From Arthrobacter sp. ISL-28 (GTDB taxonomy: Bacteria; Actinomycetota; Actinomycetes; Actinomycetales; Micrococcaceae): a stretch of DNA of 64,000 nt. The position numbers were made by a program, and so were the translations under genes. Positions 35,063 through 43,322 of this stretch are shown here, one piece after another. The notes beneath the pieces were generated by a model. The model was given only the letters and a program-made list of their open reading frames with translations. It was not told where the DNA came from and made no database searches. Location of the stretch: positions 1 to 64,000 of the forward strand of contig NZ_JAGGPJ010000036.1 in assembly GCF_018613875.1 (NCBI RefSeq), given 5' to 3'. The stretch's first letter is position 1, and each line of letters opens with the position of its first letter.

Positions 35063-36180
35063 GCGCATCTGTCTGGGGCGTCGGCACCTCCATGTTCGGC
35101 AAGCAGCCCGAACTCAGCACCAACCAGCTGGTCTGGACGGCTGTCACCGAGGCCCTCAGGGACGCCGGGGTCGAATCGGTCGATGCGGTATTCGTGGGGA
35201 CCTGTTTCGGCGAGCCAGGGATAGCCCAGCGCAGCCTTCACCGGATGGGCATCTCAGGGCTTCCCATCTCGATCTACGAGAATGCCTGCGCCAGCTCCAC
35301 CCAGGCCTTTCACGAGGCCACGGTGGCCATCGACCAGGGACGCTATGAAACCGTCCTCGTTGTCGGGGTCGAACACCTCACCTCCCGGTTCTCGGGAGCG
35401 ATTCCTGTAGAGCAACGGGACCCGGAGGGACGCGCCGGGCTGGGGCTGCCGGCGCTTTATGCCATGGGCGCGACCCGGTACCAGCAGGTCCACGGAGTGA
35501 CAGATGCCCAGCTGGCGGCTGTCTCAGTCAAGAACCATGCAAATGGCACCATGAACCCGCGGGCCCAGCACGGCCGTCATGTCTCCATCGAACAGGTCCT
35601 CGCCTCGCCCATGATTTCAGACCCGCTCACCCTCCTGCAGTGCTGTGCCATTTCCGATGGGGCGGGCGCAGCGGTTCTCGGAAGCCGGCGCCGCACCTCA
35701 CGGGACATTGAGGTGATGTCCAGTTCGATGGCCACCGGCCAGGCGTGGGACCACCGAAGCGAGAATGTGTGGGGTTTCGAGCTGATCCGCGACACTGCCG
35801 CGCTGGCATACCAGAAAGCCGGCGTCGGGATCGGCGACATCAACGTTCTCGAGGTGCATGACGCATTCACCATCGGTGAGATCGTCACTACCGAAGCGCT
35901 CGGAATGGCCCCGGTGGGGCGCGGCGGGGAACTGGTCGAGTCGGGCTGGACATCATTGTCCGGCGCCCAGCCGGTGAACCCCTCGGGAGGGTTGTTGTCC
36001 CGTGGCCATCCACTGGGCGCGACCGGCACGGCGCAGCTCGCAGAAATCGTCTGGCAGCTGCGGGGGGATGCGGGTGCCCGCCAGGTCAAGGGCGCCTCCT
36101 TGGGCCTGCTTGAGACGATGGGCGGCGGAGCCGGCGGCGTCGACGGAAATGCCTGCGTGGTCTCCGTCCTGTCCCGGTGA
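35059..36180 (+). CDS. Thiolase of the SCP-x/lipid-transfer type
   Basis: The 373-aa protein keeps a full catalytic set: Cys in YENACASSTQAF, VHDAFTIGE, His in SRGHPLGATGTAQ and Cys near the end (GNACVVS). It thus differs from the two Cys-less thiolase-fold proteins in the same operon. SCP-x/Ltp1-type thiolases cleave branched 3-ketoacyl-CoAs, and some homologues with DUF35 partners remove propionyl-CoA units. The start overlaps the DUF35 gene. It is the last gene before a 225-base gap. Confidence 0.87.
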   Translation: MSASVWGVGTSMFGKQPELSTNQLVWTAVTEALRDAGVESVDAVFVGTCFGEPGIAQRSLHRMGISGLPISIYENACASSTQAFHEATVAIDQGRYETVLVVGVEHLTSRFSGAIPVEQRDPEGRAGLGLPALYAMGATRYQQVHGVTDAQLAAVSVKNHANGTMNPRAQHGRHVSIEQVLASPMISDPLTLLQCCAISDGAGAAVLGSRRRTSRDIEVMSSSMATGQAWDHRSENVWGFELIRDTAALAYQKAGVGIGDINVLEVHDAFTIGEIVTTEALGMAPVGRGGELVESGWTSLSGAQPVNPSGGLLSRGHPLGATGTAQLAEIVWQLRGDAGARQVKGASLGLLETMGGGAGGVDGNACVVSVLSR

Positions 36181-36318
36181 CTGCGCAAAGGGCAGCCGTC
36201 CACTGTCGGACCGTAAGGCCGCCGGCCCTTCCGGGGCGAGGCGACGCAGGGGCCCGGCCAAGAGCCCGGTTCTGCCCCCGCGGCGGCCTGCGCACCGCAA
36301 GGGGGAGTCCAACTAACT

Positions 36319-36356
36319 TACTAGGAAGCCCTAGTATTTAGTTGGACTTCCTAGTA
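36319..36356. promoter_or_regulatory. Tandem MarR-type operators upstream of etfB
   Basis: TACTAGGAAGCCCTAGTA (36319-36336) and TAGTTGGACTTCCTAGTA (36339-36356) are two 18-base palindromic sites with centres 20 bases apart. A perfect 14-base inverted repeat (36315-36328 and 36347-36360) spans both. They lie 50 bases before the etfB ATG. The same architecture occurs at 39204-39241. Confidence 0.75.
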
Positions 36357-36405
36357 AGTTTGTCCCCAGCGTTCCATTCGAAGTCCCCAGCAGGAGGAAA
36401 ATCCC

Positions 36406-37179
36406 GTGAAGATCACTGTTCTGGTGAAGCAGGTGCCCGACACCGAGGAGGAGCGCAGGCTCGACCCCGCGACGGGACTGCTTGACCGCGACGGAAGCGA
36501 GAGCGTCGCCGACGAAATCAACGAACGCGCCCTTGAGGTGGCGCTGCGCTACAAGGATGCGAACAAGGGCAGCGAGATTGTGGTGCTGACCCTGGGGCCG
36601 GCCGCCGCGGTGCAGGCCCTGCGCAAGGCCCTGTCCATGGGGGCGGACTCCGCGGTGCATGTGGTGGACGAGCGCCTGAAGGGCGCCGATATCGCGGTGA
36701 CGGCCGCCGTCCTGGCCGCTGCCGTGCAGCGGACCGGCTTTGACCTGGTCCTCGCCGGCAACGAATCGACCGACGGCCGCGGCGGTGTGGTGCCGGCCAT
36801 GGTGGCCGAGCACCTCGGGCTGCCGCTGCTTTCCTCGCTCAATACCGTGGAGCTCACCGCGGAAACAGTCTCCGGGGAGGTCAGCGTGGAGGCTGGGAGC
36901 CTGGCCGTGAGCGCGGCGCTGCCGGCCATCGTGTCGGTGACCGAGCGGTCCGCCGAGGCCCGCTTCCCGAACTTCAAGGGCATCATGACCGCCAAGCGCA
37001 AGCCCCTGGCCACGCTGACCCTGGCGGATCTGGGCCTGGATGCCGGCGCGGGAAGCGGCATTTCCACGGTGCTCACCATTTCCGAGCGGCCGGCACGCAC
37101 TGCCGGGAAGAAAATCGTCGACGACGGAACCGCGGCCGCCGAGCTCGCCGGGTTCCTGGCCGCCGGCCGCCTGATCTGA
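36406..37179 (+). CDS. etfB: Electron transfer flavoprotein beta subunit
   Basis: The 257-aa EtfB begins MKITVLVKQVPDTEEERRLD and has DEINERALEVALRYKD, LAGNESTDGRGGVVPAMVAE (the AMP/flavin-proximal region) and KGIMTAKRKPLATL. It accepts electrons from acyl-CoA dehydrogenases together with EtfA. GGAGGAAAA precedes the ATG. It is the first gene after the tandem operators and is 15 bases upstream of etfA. The many ACAD genes in the window explain the need for a dedicated ETF. Confidence 0.95.
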   Translation: MKITVLVKQVPDTEEERRLDPATGLLDRDGSESVADEINERALEVALRYKDANKGSEIVVLTLGPAAAVQALRKALSMGADSAVHVVDERLKGADIAVTAAVLAAAVQRTGFDLVLAGNESTDGRGGVVPAMVAEHLGLPLLSSLNTVELTAETVSGEVSVEAGSLAVSAALPAIVSVTERSAEARFPNFKGIMTAKRKPLATLTLADLGLDAGAGSGISTVLTISERPARTAGKKIVDDGTAAAELAGFLAAGRLI

Positions 37180-37194
37180 TTCGAGGAGACTGAC

Positions 37195-38169
37195 ATGGCC
37201 AATGTACTGGCACTGATTGAACTTTCGCCCGCGGGCGCCCTCGCCACCAGCGCCCCGGGCCTGATTGCCGCGGCCGCAAAGCTTGGCACGCCCGTGGCCG
37301 TGGTGGCAACGCAGCCCGGAACCGGCGCCGCCCTGGTGGCGCAGCTGGGCACCCTGGGCGCGCAGCAGGTCTATCTGGCCGAGAGCGCACAGGTGGGCGA
37401 ACTGCTGGCGGCCGCCCAGGTCGAGGCGCTCACGTCCGCGGCCCGGGCGCTGGAACCCTCCGCCGTTGTCGTGGCGAACTCGGTCGAAAGCCGCGAGGCC
37501 GCGGCCCGGTTTGCGGTCCGCACTGGCGCCGGGCTGCTGGCCGACGTCGTGGACGTCCGGGCGGCCGGGGACGGGTCCGCCGTCGGCGTCCATTCGGTCT
37601 TCGGCGGCGCCTACACCGTTGAAGCGACCGTGCAGTCCAGACCGGCGGTCATCACCCTGCGCCAGGGCGCCCTCGATGAGCGCGCCCCCGCGGCGACCCC
37701 GTCGGTCACGACCGTCGCGCTGGACATCTACGCCGGGAACGCCGCCAGGATCGACGCGGTGCACCCCGCCGGGTCCGGGTCGGGACGGCCGGCGCTGCGC
37801 GGGGCCGCCACCGTGGTCTCCGGCGGGCGCGGCCTGGGCTCCAAGGAGAACTTCGTGCTCGTCGAGCAGCTCGCCGACGCGCTCGGCGCCGCCGTCGGCG
37901 CCTCCCGGGCCGCCGTGGACGCCGGCTACATCGAACAAAGCTCCCAGGTCGGCCAGACCGGCATCACCGTGTCCCCGCAGCTGTACGTGGCGTTGGGGAT
38001 CTCCGGAGCCATCCAGCACCGGGCCGGCATGCAGACCGCCAAGACCATCGTGGCCATCAACAAGGACGAGGACGCCCCCATCTTCGACGTCGCCGACTTC
38101 GGCATTGTAGGCGATGTGTTCACCGTCGTCCCCCAGCTGATCGAAGCGATCCAGGCCCGCTCCAACTAG
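37195..38169 (+). CDS. etfA: Electron transfer flavoprotein alpha subunit
   Basis: The 324-aa EtfA has the N-terminal adenine-nucleotide-like domain (VLALIELSPAGALATSAPGL) and the C-terminal FAD domain with VVSGGRGLGSKENF, QVGQTGITVSPQLYVALGIS, GAIQHRAGM and the final NKDEDAPIFDVADFGIVGD. These are the classic FAD-binding EtfA motifs. GGAG lies 7 bases before the ATG. It forms the heterodimer with EtfB. Confidence 0.95.
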   Translation: MANVLALIELSPAGALATSAPGLIAAAAKLGTPVAVVATQPGTGAALVAQLGTLGAQQVYLAESAQVGELLAAAQVEALTSAARALEPSAVVVANSVESREAAARFAVRTGAGLLADVVDVRAAGDGSAVGVHSVFGGAYTVEATVQSRPAVITLRQGALDERAPAATPSVTTVALDIYAGNAARIDAVHPAGSGSGRPALRGAATVVSGGRGLGSKENFVLVEQLADALGAAVGASRAAVDAGYIEQSSQVGQTGITVSPQLYVALGISGAIQHRAGMQTAKTIVAINKDEDAPIFDVADFGIVGDVFTVVPQLIEAIQARSN

Positions 38170-38216
38170 CCGCTCCGGCCGAAGCGGCCCCGCACCCAGG
38201 AAAAGGACAACCCGTC

Positions 38217-39152
38217 ATGTCGACGACTTCCAAGAACCCGGCAACCAAGCCCGGGAACCAACGGGCCAGACTGGCCGTGGCGGTCGCCATAACCGTGGCG
38301 GCACTGGCAGCTGCCGTGCTCATCGCCCAATGGATGCGGACGCTCCCGGCCGTCCAGGACTTCCTGGCCACCTACCCGGGACACGTCGACCTGCCCGCCG
38401 CCGCCCCGACGGGCCTGCCGGCCTGGCTGGGCTGGCAGCACTTCCTCAACGCGTTCTTCCTGGTGCTGATCATCCGTTCCGGCTGGCTGGTGCGCACCAC
38501 AGCCAGGCCCAAGGAGCACTGGACCCGGAACAACACCGGTTTGATCAGGACCCAGGGTAAACCGGCCAAGATCAGCCTCAACCTCTGGTTCCACCTGAGC
38601 CTGGACGCGCTGTGGGTGCTCAACGGCATCATCTTCATCATCCTGCTGCTGGCCACCGGGCAATGGATGCGGATCGTGCCGACCAGCTGGGACGTCCTTC
38701 CCAACGCCGCGTCCGCCGCCCTCCAATACGCCTCCCTTAACTGGCCCACCGAAAACGGCTGGATCAACTACAACTCCCTGCAGGTGCTGGCCTACTTCTC
38801 CATCGTCTTCATCGCCGCGCCCCTGGCCCTGGCCACCGGCCTGCGCATGTCGGGGGCCTGGCCCAAGAACGTCACGACGCTGAGCCGGATCTACCCCATC
38901 GAGGTGGCCCGGGCCATCCACTTCCCGGTCATGCTGTACTTCGTCTGCTTCGTCATCACCCACGTGGCGCTCGTGTTCACCACCGGTGCGCTGCGCAACC
39001 TGAACCACATGTACGCCTCCCACGACGGCGCCGGCTGGACCGGGTTCTGGATCTTCGCCGCTTCACTGGCCGTCATGGTCGCCGCCTGGTTCCTGGCCCG
39101 GCCGCTGTTCCTGCGCCCGATCGCCTCCCTCACCGGCAAAGTCAGCAAGTAA
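38217..39152 (+). CDS. Membrane cytochrome b (b561/PhsC-like)
   Basis: The 311-aa integral membrane protein has an N-terminal segment (RLAVAVAITVAALAAAVLI) and four further membrane helices carrying His residues typical of b-heme ligands: LGWQHFLNAFF, LWFHLSLDALW, ARAIHFPVMLYF and VITHVALVF. It resembles the cytochrome b subunits of membrane oxidoreductases. It is 48 bases downstream of etfA in the same operon and is followed by a hairpin. It may pass electrons from ETF to quinone (inference); the usual ETF-quinone oxidoreductase is not in the window. Confidence 0.8.
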   Translation: MSTTSKNPATKPGNQRARLAVAVAITVAALAAAVLIAQWMRTLPAVQDFLATYPGHVDLPAAAPTGLPAWLGWQHFLNAFFLVLIIRSGWLVRTTARPKEHWTRNNTGLIRTQGKPAKISLNLWFHLSLDALWVLNGIIFIILLLATGQWMRIVPTSWDVLPNAASAALQYASLNWPTENGWINYNSLQVLAYFSIVFIAAPLALATGLRMSGAWPKNVTTLSRIYPIEVARAIHFPVMLYFVCFVITHVALVFTTGALRNLNHMYASHDGAGWTGFWIFAASLAVMVAAWFLARPLFLRPIASLTGKVSK

Positions 39153-39176
39153 CCGCGGGAGGCCCGGACCCCGCGG
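39153..39176 (+). terminator. Hairpin after the etfBA-cytochrome b operon
   Basis: CCGCGGG (39153-39159) and CCCGCGG (39170-39176) form a 7-pair GC stem immediately after the TAA stop, before the operators of the next operon. It has no T-run. Confidence 0.45.
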
Positions 39177-39203
39177 GCCCGTAATCCGGGATCACCAGAA
39201 AAA

Positions 39204-39241
39204 TAGTAGGAGGTCCTAGTAATTAGTAGGACTTCCTACTA
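39204..39241. promoter_or_regulatory. Tandem MarR-type operators upstream of the isobutyrate-like operon
   Basis: TAGTAGGAGGTCCTAGTA (39204-39221) and TAGTAGGACTTCCTACTA (39224-39241) are palindromes with centres 20 bases apart. The whole stretch 39203-39242 is a 40-base near-perfect palindrome (four mismatched positions). It ends 37 bases before the acyl-CoA dehydrogenase ATG. Sequence and spacing match the etfB sites. Confidence 0.78.
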
Positions 39242-39278
39242 TATTGAGACCAGAATCCACATCTTCGACAGGACCCCC

Positions 39279-40415
39279 ATGTTTGAACTTAACGAGGACC
39301 AGCAGGCGCTGGTTGCGATGGTGCGGGACTTCGCCACCGGGGCGCTGGCCCCGCACGCCGCGAAGTGGGACGAGACGAAGCATTTCCCGGTGGATGTGCT
39401 GGCCGAAGCCGGCGCGCTGGGCATGGGCGGCATCTACGTCCGGGAAAAGTTCGGCGGCTCCGGACTCACACGCAGCGACGCGGTGATGATCTTCGAGGAA
39501 CTCGCCAAGGCCGATCCGACGATCGCCGCCTACATCTCCATCCACAACATGGTGGTGTGGATGATCGATACGTTCGGCAACGATGAGCAGCGCGCACAGT
39601 GGGTGCCGCAGCTGGCCTCGATGGAGGCGCTGGGCAGCTACTGCCTTACCGAGCCGGGTGCCGGCTCCGATGCTGCGGCGCTGAGCACCAAGGCGGCGCG
39701 CGACGGTGACGACTACGTGCTTAACGGCGTCAAGCAGTTCATCTCCGGCGCGGGGTCTTCCAGCTTCTACATTGTGATGGCCCGCACGGCCGACACCGGA
39801 AACCGCGGCATCACGGCGATCGTGGTCCCGGCGAACACCCCGGGCCTGTCGTTCGGTGCCAACGAGAAAAAAATGGGGTGGAACGCCCAGCCGACCCGCC
39901 AAGTGGTCTTCGAGAACGTCAGGGTTCCGGTTACCAACCGCCTGGGCGAGGAAGGCAGCGGCTTCGGAATCGCGATGAAGGGCCTCAACGGGGGCCGGAT
40001 CAACATGGGGGCCTGTTCCCTGGGCGGCGGCCAGACCGCCCTGGACAAATCGGTGGCCTACCTCAAGGAACGCCAGGCGTTCGGCGGCCCGCTGATCAAC
40101 CAGCAATCCCTGCTGTTCCAGCTGGCCGACATGGAAACCGAGCTCGTGACCGCCCGGACGCTGCTCTGGCGGGCAGCGGACGCGCTGGACCGCGGATCGC
40201 CCGACGCCATGAAGCTCTGCGCCATGGCAAAGCAGGTCGCCACGGATGCAGGGTTCAACGTCGCCAACAGCGCGATCCAGCTCCACGGCGGCTATGGCTA
40301 CCTGTCCGAGTACGGACTGGAGAAGATCGCCCGCGACCTGCGGGTCCACCAGATCCTCGAAGGCAGCAACGAGATCATGCGCCTGGTCGTCGGTCGTATT
40401 CTGGCGGGGGCCTAG
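39279..40415 (+). CDS. Acyl-CoA dehydrogenase, isobutyryl-CoA dehydrogenase-like
   Basis: The 378-aa short-chain ACAD has YCLTEPGAGSDAAAL, FISGAGSSSFYIVM, QLHGGYGYLSEYGLEKIARD and ILEGSNEIMRLVVGR. It is the usual size and resembles ACAD8-type isobutyryl-CoA dehydrogenases. The following genes encode the next valine-pathway steps (HIBYL-CoA hydrolase, HIBADH), which supports that substrate. It would pass electrons to the co-regulated EtfAB. It heads the operon behind tandem operators. Confidence 0.87.
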   Translation: MFELNEDQQALVAMVRDFATGALAPHAAKWDETKHFPVDVLAEAGALGMGGIYVREKFGGSGLTRSDAVMIFEELAKADPTIAAYISIHNMVVWMIDTFGNDEQRAQWVPQLASMEALGSYCLTEPGAGSDAAALSTKAARDGDDYVLNGVKQFISGAGSSSFYIVMARTADTGNRGITAIVVPANTPGLSFGANEKKMGWNAQPTRQVVFENVRVPVTNRLGEEGSGFGIAMKGLNGGRINMGACSLGGGQTALDKSVAYLKERQAFGGPLINQQSLLFQLADMETELVTARTLLWRAADALDRGSPDAMKLCAMAKQVATDAGFNVANSAIQLHGGYGYLSEYGLEKIARDLRVHQILEGSNEIMRLVVGRILAGA

Positions 40416-40417
40416 CC

Positions 40418-41482
40418 ATGGACAACGATGACATCTTGCTGCGCCGGGACGGCCACCTGGGACACATCATCCTGAACCGGCCCAAGGCCATCAACGCCCT
40501 CACCCACCCCATGGTCACACAGATCGCCGCCGCCCTGGACGACTGGGAACACGACGAGACCGTCGCGACGGTCCTGCTCACCGGTGCGGGGGAGCGCGGA
40601 CTGTGCGCCGGCGGGGACATTGTGGCGATCCACCGGGACGCGGTGAACCACGGGACCGGGACCGAGCGCTTCTGGGCCGACGAGTACCGGCTCAACGCCC
40701 GGATCGCGAACTACCCGAAACCCTACGTCGCCGTCATGGACGGCCTGGTGCTAGGTGGCGGCGTCGGGGTCTCGGCCCACGGCTCGCTGCGGGTGGTGAC
40801 GGAGCGCACCAAGGTCGGCATGCCGGAAACTTCCATCGGCTTCGTCCCCGACGTCGGCGGCACCTACCTGCTCTCACGCGCCCCCGGCGAACTCGGCACC
40901 CACGCCGCGCTCACCGCCGCCACCCTCTCCGGGGCCGACGCGATCGCCCTGGGCCTTGCCGACTACTTCGTGGACAGCAGCGCAATTCCTGCCCTGATCA
41001 GGAACCTGGCCGTGAGCCGGGCGGCCGAAGCCGTGCAGGCCCCCAGCGGGGGCTCCTTCCCGCCGTCGGCCCTGGCCGCGGAAAGGTCCTGGATCGACGG
41101 GTGCTACGCCTTCGACGCGGTCGAGGAGATCGTCGGCGCGCTGCGCGCCTCGGGGGTTCCCGCCGCGCAGGCCGCCGCGGAGTCCATCCTGGCGAAGTCA
41201 CCCACGGCGCTGAAGCTGACGCTGGAATCGCTGCGCCGCGCCCGGACCTCCGGAAACCTGGCCGAAACCCTGGAGCAGGAATACCGGGTGTCGCTGCGCT
41301 GCCTCTCCGCACCAGACCTGGCCGAGGGGATCAGGGCCCAGGTGATCGACAAAGACCGCAAGCCGCAGTGGGCACCGGACACGCTGGAGGCGGTCTCGGC
41401 CGCCGACGTTGCCAGCTACTTCACCGATTTGGGGCCGCGCGAACTGCGCCTGGCCACGGTTGATTCCGGCACGAGCGTCTGA
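40418..41482 (+). CDS. 3-Hydroxyisobutyryl-CoA hydrolase-like crotonase
   Basis: The 354-aa crotonase is longer than hydratases and carries the HIBCH motifs LCAGGDIVAIH, YVAVMDGLVLGGGVG and GMPETSIGFVPDVGGTYLLSR with the Glu and Asp needed for thioester hydrolysis. The C-terminal LEQEYRVSLRCLSAPDLAEGI and DKDRKPQW are also typical. It would release 3-hydroxyisobutyrate from its CoA ester. The ATG lies two bases after the ACAD stop. Confidence 0.9.
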   Translation: MDNDDILLRRDGHLGHIILNRPKAINALTHPMVTQIAAALDDWEHDETVATVLLTGAGERGLCAGGDIVAIHRDAVNHGTGTERFWADEYRLNARIANYPKPYVAVMDGLVLGGGVGVSAHGSLRVVTERTKVGMPETSIGFVPDVGGTYLLSRAPGELGTHAALTAATLSGADAIALGLADYFVDSSAIPALIRNLAVSRAAEAVQAPSGGSFPPSALAAERSWIDGCYAFDAVEEIVGALRASGVPAAQAAAESILAKSPTALKLTLESLRRARTSGNLAETLEQEYRVSLRCLSAPDLAEGIRAQVIDKDRKPQWAPDTLEAVSAADVASYFTDLGPRELRLATVDSGTSV

Positions 41483-41558
41483 ACGCCACGAACCGCACGA
41501 GCCACAACGGCGCACCACCACTGCCCAGCACCATTGCGCGAGGAAAAAGGAGTTTTTG

Positions 41559-42485
41559 ATGGGTAAGAAGATAGCTTTCATCGGCCTGGGCCACATGGGC
41601 GGCCCGATGGCCGCGAACCTGGTCAAGGCCGGCCACCTCGTGTCCGGTTTCGATCTGGCGCCCGAGGCGCTGGAGCAGGCCCGCACGCAGGGCATCCAGG
41701 TGGCGGAGTCCTCCGCCGCGGCCGCGGCCGGCGCCGACGTCGTCATCACCATGCTCCCGGCGGGACGCCACGTGCTCGCCGCCTACCAGGGCCAGAACGG
41801 GCTGCTGGCCGCCGCCAAGCCCGGTTCGTTGTTCCTGGAGTGCTCCACCATCGCGGTGGAGGACGCGCGGGCCGCCCACGCACTGGCCGCCGCGGCCGGG
41901 CACCGGAGCCTGGACGCCCCCGTCTCGGGAGGTGTGGGCGGGGCGGTGAACGGCACGCTGACCTTTATGGCCGGCGGCAGCGCGGAGGACTTCGCAGACG
42001 CGGAACCGGTCCTGGCCGCGATGGGTGGCCGGATCGTGCATTGCGGCGGACCCGGCGTCGGGCAAGCCGCGAAGGTCTGCAACAACATGATCCTCGGAAT
42101 CTCGATGATTGCCGTGTCGGAGGCCTTCGTCCTGGGCGAGAAGCTGGGCCTGTCGAATGAGGCATTGTTCGATGTCGCTTCGGCCGCGTCCGGTCAGTGC
42201 TGGGCATTGACCACCAACTGCCCGGTCCCCGGACCGGTGCCGGCGAGTCCCGCGAACCGCGACTATCAGCCCGGTTTCGCCGGCGCGCTGATGGCCAAGG
42301 ACCTCGGCCTGGCTGTCCAGGCCCTTGAATCAACCGGGGTCCAGGCCCGGCTCGGTTCCCTGGCCGAGGAGATCTACCGGAACTTCGCGCAGGGCGAAGG
42401 CGCCGGCCGGGACTTCTCCGGCATCATCACCGAGATCCGGGCCGCCTCAGGCGTGGAGGCCCCGGCAGTGGAGGCACTGGCATGA
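41559..42485 (+). CDS. mmsB: 3-Hydroxyisobutyrate dehydrogenase
   Basis: The 308-aa beta-hydroxyacid dehydrogenase has the Rossmann motif FIGLGHMGGPMAANL, substrate motif DAPVSGGVGGAVNGTL, catalytic Lys in GQAAKVCNNM and the C-terminal KDLGLAVQAL. It oxidises 3-hydroxyisobutyrate to methylmalonate semialdehyde with NAD+. AAAAAGGAG precedes the ATG at 41559. It follows the hydrolase by 76 bases and overlaps the next crotonase. Confidence 0.92.
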   Translation: MGKKIAFIGLGHMGGPMAANLVKAGHLVSGFDLAPEALEQARTQGIQVAESSAAAAAGADVVITMLPAGRHVLAAYQGQNGLLAAAKPGSLFLECSTIAVEDARAAHALAAAAGHRSLDAPVSGGVGGAVNGTLTFMAGGSAEDFADAEPVLAAMGGRIVHCGGPGVGQAAKVCNNMILGISMIAVSEAFVLGEKLGLSNEALFDVASAASGQCWALTTNCPVPGPVPASPANRDYQPGFAGALMAKDLGLAVQALESTGVQARLGSLAEEIYRNFAQGEGAGRDFSGIITEIRAASGVEAPAVEALA

Positions 42486-43258
42486 GCGCCTTCCAGACCA
42501 TCCTGGTCAAGCAGGAAGGACGCGTCGGGACCATCACGCTCAACCGGCCGGAGGCGCTGAACGCCCTCAACGTCCAACTGGGAAACGAGGTGCTCGCCGC
42601 GGCCCGCGAGTTTGATGCGGACCCGGAGATCGGGGCGATCATCATCACCGGCTCGGACCGCGCCTTCGCCGCCGGGGCGGACATCAAGGAAATGGCACCG
42701 CGCAGCTACATGGACATGTACACCCAGAACTATTTCGCGGCCTGGGATGAGCTGGCGAGGGTCCGCACCCCGCTGATAGCCGCCGTCGCCGGCCACGCTC
42801 TCGGCGGAGGCTGCGAACTGGCCATGATTTGTGACTTCATCATCGCCGCGGACAACGCCAAGTTCGGACAACCCGAAATCAGGCTCGGCGTGATTCCGGG
42901 CATGGGCGGCTCCCAGCGCCTGACCCGGGCGATCGGAAAGTCCAAGGCCATGGAGATGGTTCTTACTGGCCGGACCATGGGCGCAGCCGAAGCCGAGCGT
43001 GCCGGGCTCGTGGCCCGGGTCGTCCCGGCCGCCGGGCTGATGGAGGACGCCATGACGACCGCCGCGGCGATCGCGGGCATGTCCAAACCGATCGCGCTGC
43101 TGGCCAAGGAAGCCGTCAACGCCGCCTACGAGATGACCCTGGCCGAAGGCGTGCATTTCGAGCGCCGCCTGAACCACTCCTGCTGGGCCACCGCTGACCA
43201 GAAAGAAGGCATGGCTGCCTTCATCGAGAAGCGCCCCCCGGAATTCACCCACCGCTGA
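42482..43258 (+). CDS. Enoyl-CoA hydratase
   Basis: The 258-aa crotonase has AFAAGADIKEMAP and both catalytic Glu (LGGGCELAMICD, QPEIRLGVIPGMGG). In this operon it is the candidate methacrylyl-CoA hydratase, making 3-hydroxyisobutyryl-CoA for the hydrolase at 40418. The ATG overlaps the HIBADH stop (ATGA). Length and motifs are canonical. Confidence 0.91.
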   Translation: MSAFQTILVKQEGRVGTITLNRPEALNALNVQLGNEVLAAAREFDADPEIGAIIITGSDRAFAAGADIKEMAPRSYMDMYTQNYFAAWDELARVRTPLIAAVAGHALGGGCELAMICDFIIAADNAKFGQPEIRLGVIPGMGGSQRLTRAIGKSKAMEMVLTGRTMGAAEAERAGLVARVVPAAGLMEDAMTTAAAIAGMSKPIALLAKEAVNAAYEMTLAEGVHFERRLNHSCWATADQKEGMAAFIEKRPPEFTHR

Positions 43259-43322
43259 CCCAGCCGTAACGGCCCGCCCGCAAGAACCGAGCCGTTCACC
43301 CCTTTTGTGAAAACGAGGAACC

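Noticed and set aside
36331..38019. 562-codon open frame on the minus strand opposite etfBA
   Set aside because: It is antisense to clear etfB and etfA, Gly/His/Arg-rich with no motif; long antisense frames are common in high-GC DNA.
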